Virus record (IMG/VR): IMGVR_UViG_3300047094_002208
Span: 1 to 39,897 of that record
From: a virus
DNA: 39,897 nucleotides
Reading direction: 5' to 3' (one strand)
Positions 36,119 through 39,897 of this stretch are shown here, piece after piece (position 1 is the first letter of the stretch; the number at the start of each line of letters is the position of its first letter). A model generated the notes under the pieces. It had not been told where the DNA came from. It was given only the letters and a program-made list of their open reading frames with translations, and searched no databases. The position numbers and the translations under genes are program-made.

Positions 36119-36683
36119 CATTTCGATCCCTATAAAAAACATGATTACCGATTACACCAATCCGTTCCTTACCCCAATTTGGGTTAACATAAACGGCATG
36201 AAAGTACATAGCATCTTTCATTGAAGATAAGCGGAAGTTTTCCAAAAGAACTTTTTTAGCAACTTCATAACTTTCTTTGTACAACTCAGGATGCTTAATT
36301 TTTGGTCTGCCACCATTCTCGCAGTACCAACTAAATTGGCAAACAACATACTTGTCAAAATATGTTTTTTGGTAGACTACTTGGCAAATATCATTTGGGA
36401 AGTTAGGATGCTTTGATCTATTCAAAGTAACCTGGGCCACTGCCACTTTTCCTTCGAAACTTTCTGATCCAGATTCGAAATAAACATTTCTTGCCAAACA
36501 TTCTAATTGACGCTCTCTATCTTTTAGAGCAACAAGTTCTCGATTTTTAGCTTCAATTTTTGCTTGAGTAGCTATTTCGACTTGTTTATAGTAGGCTATA
36601 CGATTTTTGGTAATAGCCTGTATTGCTGATCCTACTAAGAATACGCCCAGCACGAGCATACCAATTCTTAGATATTTTTCCAT
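36108..36683 (-). CDS. SleB-type cell wall hydrolase (endolysin)
   Basis: 191 residues. An N-terminal hydrophobic helix (about 8-25) could be a signal-arrest-release anchor. The catalytic domain shows ECLARNVYFESGSESFEGKVAV, TLNRSKHPNFPNDICQVVYQ, FSWYCENG and a C-terminal GNHVFYR, the order seen in hydrolase_2/SleB lytic enzymes, which cut peptidoglycan. The E of YFESG is the likely catalytic acid. Confidence 0.88.
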   Translation of the reverse strand: MEKYLRIGMLVLGVFLVGSAIQAITKNRIAYYKQVEIATQAKIEAKNRELVALKDRERQLECLARNVYFESGSESFEGKVAVAQVTLNRSKHPNFPNDICQVVYQKTYFDKYVVCQFSWYCENGGRPKIKHPELYKESYEVAKKVLLENFRLSSMKDAMYFHAVYVNPNWGKERIGVIGNHVFYRDRNVKS

Positions 36684-36824
36684 AGTTAAATCCTCCTATT
36701 AGTTAATGTGTATCGCTACACACCAGCCGTCCAAAAAATATTAAAAACTGCTGTGGGCTGAAATCCGAGGGCCATAAGTTCTCTTTTTTCAAACCGTTAA
36801 TTAATTATCTCGATTGAAAATGAA

Positions 36825-37214
36825 TTATCTACGCATTTTGCTAATGTCAACTGCTTCTTCATCACTGAAGATAGGAACTGCATTAGACTTGTGCATAGTA
36901 CCGATTCCTTTTACTTTTGTACCTGTATAAACCTTTTGTTCAGGCTTAGTACAAGCACCACCAGTAAATGGTAAACTTGGGATTTTGGGCTGATCTGCAC
37001 CTCTATGAAACGGTTTCGGTGCTACGTAAGTACTTGCTGACATCGCACGTTTTTTACGCTTCTGTTCAGCTTCAAAGCCCCATTTTTTCTGTAATTCTTT
37101 CCAATCTTCGTCCAATTGTCTTGCCTTTTGTGCCTCTTCGGAATTTCTAAATTTCTGTTTGCCTTTTCGCTTGCCTGTAGTTGATAGCCACGGGCCTTCC
37201 AAATGCATAGTCAA
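36825..37214 (-). CDS. Basic phage protein, function unknown
   Basis: 129 residues from a TTG with an AGGAG site seven bases away; the ATG two codons later is the alternative. The N-terminus (PWLSTTGKRKGKQKFRN) is basic, followed by a helix (QKARQLDEDWKELQKKWG) and a Pro/Thr-rich tail. This type recurs in marine phages as I recall. A perfect sigma70 promoter lies directly upstream, so it is probably early. The 36684-36824 gap holds only a possible 19-residue ORF. Confidence 0.65.
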   Translation of the reverse strand: MTMHLEGPWLSTTGKRKGKQKFRNSEEAQKARQLDEDWKELQKKWGFEAEQKRKKRAMSASTYVAPKPFHRGADQPKIPSLPFTGGACTKPEQKVYTGTKVKGIGTMHKSNAVPIFSDEEAVDISKMRR

Positions 37215-37243
37215 AATATGTCTCCTGAAGTGTTAAAACATGT

Positions 37244-37272
37244 ATTATATTACAAATTTTGGTAAATGTCAA
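37244..37272 (-). promoter_or_regulatory. Perfect sigma70 promoter
   Basis: TTGACA (37272-37267) and TATAAT (37249-37244) with a 17-base spacer. It drives the basic protein at 36825-37214. Confidence 0.85.
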
Positions 37273-37595
37273 TCTTCAGCGAAATTTTTGCACACTTTAT
37301 ATAGCAATGATTCGTGATCGAGGTCTTGAAATTCTATACCCAATTCATATAAGTCGTTCGAAAAATCAGGCTGTTCGAATCCTAAAATTTCAAATACTTC
37401 TGTTTTGGTTAGTTTTTCGCCTCTCATATAACTGACCCAAACAATGGTCATTGTGTAGCACATAAACAACTGTGCATCGTTGATGATGCCATGAAGCTCG
37501 CACCAATTTTCGGTTTGTTTTAGATAATATTCAAAATCTTCTATCCTATGCTCTATTTGAAATAACCAATTTTTGGTATCTTCTCTAGTCCACAT
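37269..37595 (-). CDS. Protein of unknown function
   Basis: 108 residues, starting MWTREDTKNWLFQIEHRIEDFEYYL, helical and acidic, with three cysteines. It lies two bases after iscA and is probably in the same operon. No family recognised. Confidence 0.6.
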   Translation of the reverse strand: MWTREDTKNWLFQIEHRIEDFEYYLKQTENWCELHGIINDAQLFMCYTMTIVWVSYMRGEKLTKTEVFEILGFEQPDFSNDLYELGIEFQDLDHESLLYKVCKNFAED

Positions 37596-37597
37596 AG

Positions 37598-37924
37598 TCA
37601 GATTCTAAATGATTCACCGCAACCGCATCGGTCCTTTTCTTTACTGTTAATAAAATCAAAACCTTCATTGAGACCTTGACGTCGCCAATCCATAGTCATT
37701 CCATCAATGTATGGTAAGTCTCGGCCGTTGACCCAAATTTTTATTCCATTGCTATCGTATGTCATATAATCACGTGTTACCGGAGGATTATCAACATACT
37801 CTAATTTATAGGCGAGGCCTGAACAACCGGTGGTTCTTACACCAATCATTATGCCAAGGCCTCGACCTCTTTTAGATAGTTGTTGCTGTACCTTCTTCGC
37901 TGCTATTTCTGTTAGCTGTATCAT
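37598..37924 (-). CDS. iscA: IscA/ErpA-type Fe-S carrier
   Basis: 108 residues. The A-type carrier cysteines are present: C34 in TTGCSGLAYKLEY, and C100 and C102 in CGCGESF. It accepts clusters from IscU and passes them to target proteins. The start overlaps iscU by 53 bases in another frame, an unusually long overlap. Confidence 0.95.
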   Translation of the reverse strand: MIQLTEIAAKKVQQQLSKRGRGLGIMIGVRTTGCSGLAYKLEYVDNPPVTRDYMTYDSNGIKIWVNGRDLPYIDGMTMDWRRQGLNEGFDFINSKEKDRCGCGESFRI

Positions 37925-38294
37925 TTTTTGATTTATAATCTGCTAATGCTGCTTTAATTGCATCTTCCGCCAATATGGAACAGTGGATTTTGACAGGAGG
38001 TAACGCGAGTTCTTCCGCAATGTGGGTATTCTTAATCGAATTCGCCTCATCCAGACTCTTTCCCTTAAGCCACGTAGTGACAAGCGACGAAGATGCGATC
38101 GCCGAACCGCAACCATATGTCTTAAATTTAGCATCTGTGATAACATTGTCCTCTACCTTGATTTGAAGTTGAAGTACATCTCCGCAAGCAGGTGCACCAA
38201 CTAACCCGGTGCCCACGCTTGGATCATCTTTATCAAGTTTTCCAACATTACGTGGATTTTCGTAGTGGTCTACAACTTGATCCGAATAAGCCAT
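37872..38294 (-). CDS. iscU: IscU Fe-S cluster scaffold
   Basis: 140 residues. Cluster ligands C37 and D39 (GAPACGDV), C62 (YGCGSAIASSS) and H104-C105 (VKIHCSILAEDA) are all present, as is the LPPVK site (98-102) that HscA binds. The C-terminus is about 15 residues longer than usual because of the overlap with iscA. No IscS is in the window, so sulfur must come from the host desulfurase. Confidence 0.96.
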   Translation of the reverse strand: MAYSDQVVDHYENPRNVGKLDKDDPSVGTGLVGAPACGDVLQLQIKVEDNVITDAKFKTYGCGSAIASSSLVTTWLKGKSLDEANSIKNTHIAEELALPPVKIHCSILAEDAIKAALADYKSKNDTANRNSSEEGTATTI

Positions 38295-38377
38295 TATTTG
38301 CTCTTCTTTCTTCTCGTAGTTTTAGCTCTTGATGCTGCTTTTGTTTTTGCTGCTCTTTCTCTAAGTATTTTAGCCAT
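38294..38377 (-). CDS. 27-residue Lys/Arg/Ala-rich peptide
   Basis: Starts MAKILRERAAKTKAAS and ends RRKKSK. About 40% of residues are Lys or Arg. It overlaps the iscU start (TAATG), and a GGAAG lies just upstream. With the preceding 23-residue peptide, it resembles the basic tail of histone H1-like proteins, cut off as separate peptides. Confidence 0.5.
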   Translation of the reverse strand: MAKILRERAAKTKAASRAKTTRRKKSK

Positions 38378-38378
38378 T

Positions 38379-38450
38379 TTAAATTCTTCCTTTTCTACGT
38401 AAAACACGTCTTGCTGCTGCTTTGGTTTTTGTTTTAGCTCTATAACCCAT
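38379..38450 (-). CDS. 23-residue basic peptide
   Basis: Starts MGYRAKTKTKAAARR and ends RKGRI. A strong AGGAGG site precedes it, supporting translation. Very high Lys/Arg/Ala content, as for its neighbour. Nucleic-acid binding is likely by composition only. Confidence 0.55.
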   Translation of the reverse strand: MGYRAKTKTKAAARRVLRRKGRI

Positions 38451-38466
38451 ATTGGCCTCCTATAAA

Positions 38467-38661
38467 TTATTTAGTTTTAGATTCTTTACGTTCGTTTTTG
38501 ACAGCAGTTACATCGTTACGCACATCTTTACAAAACTTAGATAATTCTTGTAGTCCTTTACGCACACGAGTGCCAGCACTGCCTACACCTTTGTCATAAA
38601 ACTTTTCGAAGTCGCCTTCCATTGATTCTACTAATGCTACTAATTCTTGATACTTACTCAT
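38467..38661 (-). CDS. Histone H1-like (Hc1-type) small protein
   Basis: 64 residues: YQELVALVESMEGDFEKFYDKGV, then AGTRVRKGLQELSKFCKDVRND and a basic end (KNERKESKTK). This matches the folded N-terminal part of Hc1-type histone H1-like proteins. The basic tail is short here; two basic micropeptides follow. It could compact or coat DNA. Confidence 0.75.
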   Translation of the reverse strand: MSKYQELVALVESMEGDFEKFYDKGVGSAGTRVRKGLQELSKFCKDVRNDVTAVKNERKESKTK

Positions 38662-39253
38662 TATTTTCTCCTTGGGTTATAATGTTATATATATCTTTCC
38701 AATTTTTTACAATTGGATAAGAACACGCATGATTCATATTATGTCCGTGTTCCATTAAAATAGATCTTAAACCTAATTTGTATCCAACATCTGCGTTTTC
38801 TGGCTTATCTTCAATCCAGAATAAGTTGCTGTCTTTATAATTAGATAAAACCTCGTCTTTATCTCCGCCAGTATCTAAAAAAATAAATTTTTCAAATGTG
38901 TTAGATCCAAAGATTTTTTTTATATTCATTTCTCTAAGACGCTGTGCATTTTCATCTTTACTTAGACTAGTGATTAAATGAAATTGATAACCATGTTCTT
39001 CATGTAGTCTCTTAACATAGTGTGCAGCGTCTCTTAATGCAGGAAGGAAACCTATGGCAGCACTTTCGTTAAAAGTTCTTACCATTTTCTTAGAATCTTC
39101 TTGAGTTAAATTTTCGAAATGATCGTGAAAGTGATAGCTGTAATGCCCATTAGGGATAAGTTTATATCCTCGTTCTTGCATCCAAATTCTAAATGCCCAT
39201 TCCCAGTCTAAAATTACACCGTCGGCATCAGTTAAAATAATTTTTTTCTTCAT
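38654..39253 (-). CDS. HAD-superfamily phosphatase
   Basis: 199 residues. HAD motif I is DADGVILDWEW (nucleophile and acid Asp), motif II ITSLS, and motif III/IV FWIEDKPENAD. The size and the long cap (residues about 15-95) fit 5'-nucleotidase-like or phage nucleotide phosphatases. The substrate is unknown. Overlaps the H1-like gene by eight bases. Confidence 0.8.
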   Translation of the reverse strand: MKKKIILTDADGVILDWEWAFRIWMQERGYKLIPNGHYSYHFHDHFENLTQEDSKKMVRTFNESAAIGFLPALRDAAHYVKRLHEEHGYQFHLITSLSKDENAQRLREMNIKKIFGSNTFEKFIFLDTGGDKDEVLSNYKDSNLFWIEDKPENADVGYKLGLRSILMEHGHNMNHACSYPIVKNWKDIYNIITQGENNE

Positions 39254-39289
39254 GAATTAAACATAACGATTTGTTGGTCGAAAGTCAAC

Positions 39290-39586
39290 TTAATTGGCAA
39301 ATACATTTGGTGATCCGGATGTAATAGCACCGGCATCGGCTGAATCTCCAACTCTTCCGATTGCTTTATTGTTTACAAACACGTTCCCAGATCCTACATT
39401 TATAACGGCAGTATGAGTGACTGAACAACCTCTACCTGTTAAACGATGAACGACAGTAGGGTCTCCCTGTCTTTCTATACCTTTACTATTAGCAAATACG
39501 TTAGTTGATGGACTGGTTAATGTAGTTGTTCCATCACACCCGTGCCCAGTTGATATAGTATCCCCGATTCTAGCTACTGATGGCAT
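39290..39586 (-). CDS. PAAR-repeat tail-spike tip protein
   Basis: 98 residues forming two PAAR-type repeats: PSVARIGDTISTGHGCDG, VFANSKGIERQGDP, then CSVTHTAVINVGSGNVFVNNKAIGRVGDS. PAAR proteins cap the central spike of contractile tails (gp5.4 in T4) as a metal-binding cone. This supports a myovirus-like tail. It overlaps the upstream gene by one base. Confidence 0.92.
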   Translation of the reverse strand: MPSVARIGDTISTGHGCDGTTTLTSPSTNVFANSKGIERQGDPTVVHRLTGRGCSVTHTAVINVGSGNVFVNNKAIGRVGDSADAGAITSGSPNVFAN

Positions 39587-39897
39587 TATAAAACTATCCC
39601 TCCGTTAGTTACAGGTTGAATACCTGTAGTTTGATATATGTACTGTTTAGCAATTTCGTCATCTGAATGTGCGGCAACTATAACTGCATTTTTATTGAAT
39701 CTTAATTTTGTTTCTGGATTCACGGTGACTAGTATAGGAGCCATTCCTATTCCTTTTTGACTCATAGCTAACATTAAAGGCCTATCCAATGTAAAATGTT
39801 TTTCATCATCACTGACAAATTTACCTATAACTTCTTCGCCTGACATTAACTTAATTGTAACTACATCGTTTTCATCAAATCTTGTTTTTTCTAATAA
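39586..39897 (-). CDS. Phage structural-type protein, N-terminus outside window
   Basis: The frame stays open to the right edge, giving at least 103 residues including KTRFDENDVVTIKLMSGEEVIGKF. The internal ATG at 39846 is probably not the true start because the upstream codons read on in the same beta-rich style. This type of protein (xKLMSGEEVIGK, then PLMLAM) occurs next to tail-tip genes in marine T4-type phages as I recall. Function unknown. Confidence 0.55.
   Translation of the reverse strand, partial: LLEKTRFDENDVVTIKLMSGEEVIGKFVSDDEKHFTLDRPLMLAMSQKGIGMAPILVTVNPETKLRFNKNAVIVAAHSDDEIAKQYIYQTTGIQPVTNGGIVL

Overview
This window reads as part of the genome of a large, tailed, T4-type marine phage that infects a Gram-negative, probably proteobacterial host. 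The evidence is: dense genes of about 35-40% GC, almost all on the minus strand and joined by 1-50 base overlaps; many TATAAATA-type late promoter boxes; consensus sigma70 early promoters; a PAAR tail-spike tip protein; a SleB-type endolysin; a DexA-like exonuclease; a long tRNA array; and many host-derived metabolic genes. No capsid, terminase or polymerase gene lies in the window, so the T4-type placement is inference. A host that uses PQQ (for example a methylotroph such as OM43/Methylophilales) is suggested by a pqqA gene, but this too is inference.

Layout. 1-584: a partial flavin-dependent (tryptophan) halogenase-like gene. 800-8200: 24 tRNA genes on the minus strand covering all 20 amino acids (proline only by an atypical gene), with small proteins, several 2-oxoglutarate/Fe(II) oxygenases and an HNH nuclease between them. 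Two spacers inside the array, and a third structured element at its head, are closed by related inverted repeats. 8.4-9.6 kb: two tandem perfect sigma70 promoters driving a 44-residue protein, an oxygenase on the plus strand, and a 23-residue PqqA precursor peptide. 9.6-11 kb: DUF3501 and rubrerythrin. 11-15 kb: membrane/coiled-coil proteins and two large secreted proteins. 15-19.2 kb: a phosphate-starvation block (OprO/P-type porin, PstS, glycosyltransferase, PlcP-like phosphoesterase). 19.2-22.8 kb: a GATase-fold protein and two B12-type radical SAM proteins. 22.8-23.5 kb: a circularly permuted tmRNA next to a Bfd-type ferredoxin gene. 23.5-25.7 kb: oxygenase, metallothionein-like protein, fatty-acid desaturase and a zincin. 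27.5-31.5 kb: PcyX-type bilin reductase, heme oxygenase, ClpS, Hsp20 and DnaK. 31.6-37.6 kb: exonuclease, ribosomal protein bS21, membrane protein, lipoproteins and lysis genes. 37.6-39.9 kb: IscA, IscU, two tiny basic peptides, an H1-like protein, a HAD phosphatase and tail-tip proteins.

How the genes fit together. Four programmes stand out. (1) Translation and proteostasis: tRNAs for every amino acid, tmRNA, bS21, ClpS, DnaK and Hsp20. (2) Iron, Fe-S and heme: IscU, IscA, Bfd, a CDGSH-like peptide, rubrerythrin, heme oxygenase plus bilin reductase, and six Fe(II)-dependent oxygenase-like proteins. (3) Phosphorus stress and membrane remodelling: porin, PstS, PlcP, glycosyltransferase and desaturase, with a shared upstream motif at pstS and plcP. 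(4) PQQ supply through PqqA.

About twenty features given here are small genes, RNA genes or sites found by reading the bases directly: pqqA, bfd, a Cys-rich metallothionein-like protein, the permuted tmRNA with a small ORF in its spacer, the 44-residue early protein, and the basic micropeptides. Family assignments rest on motif recognition by eye; no database search was run.
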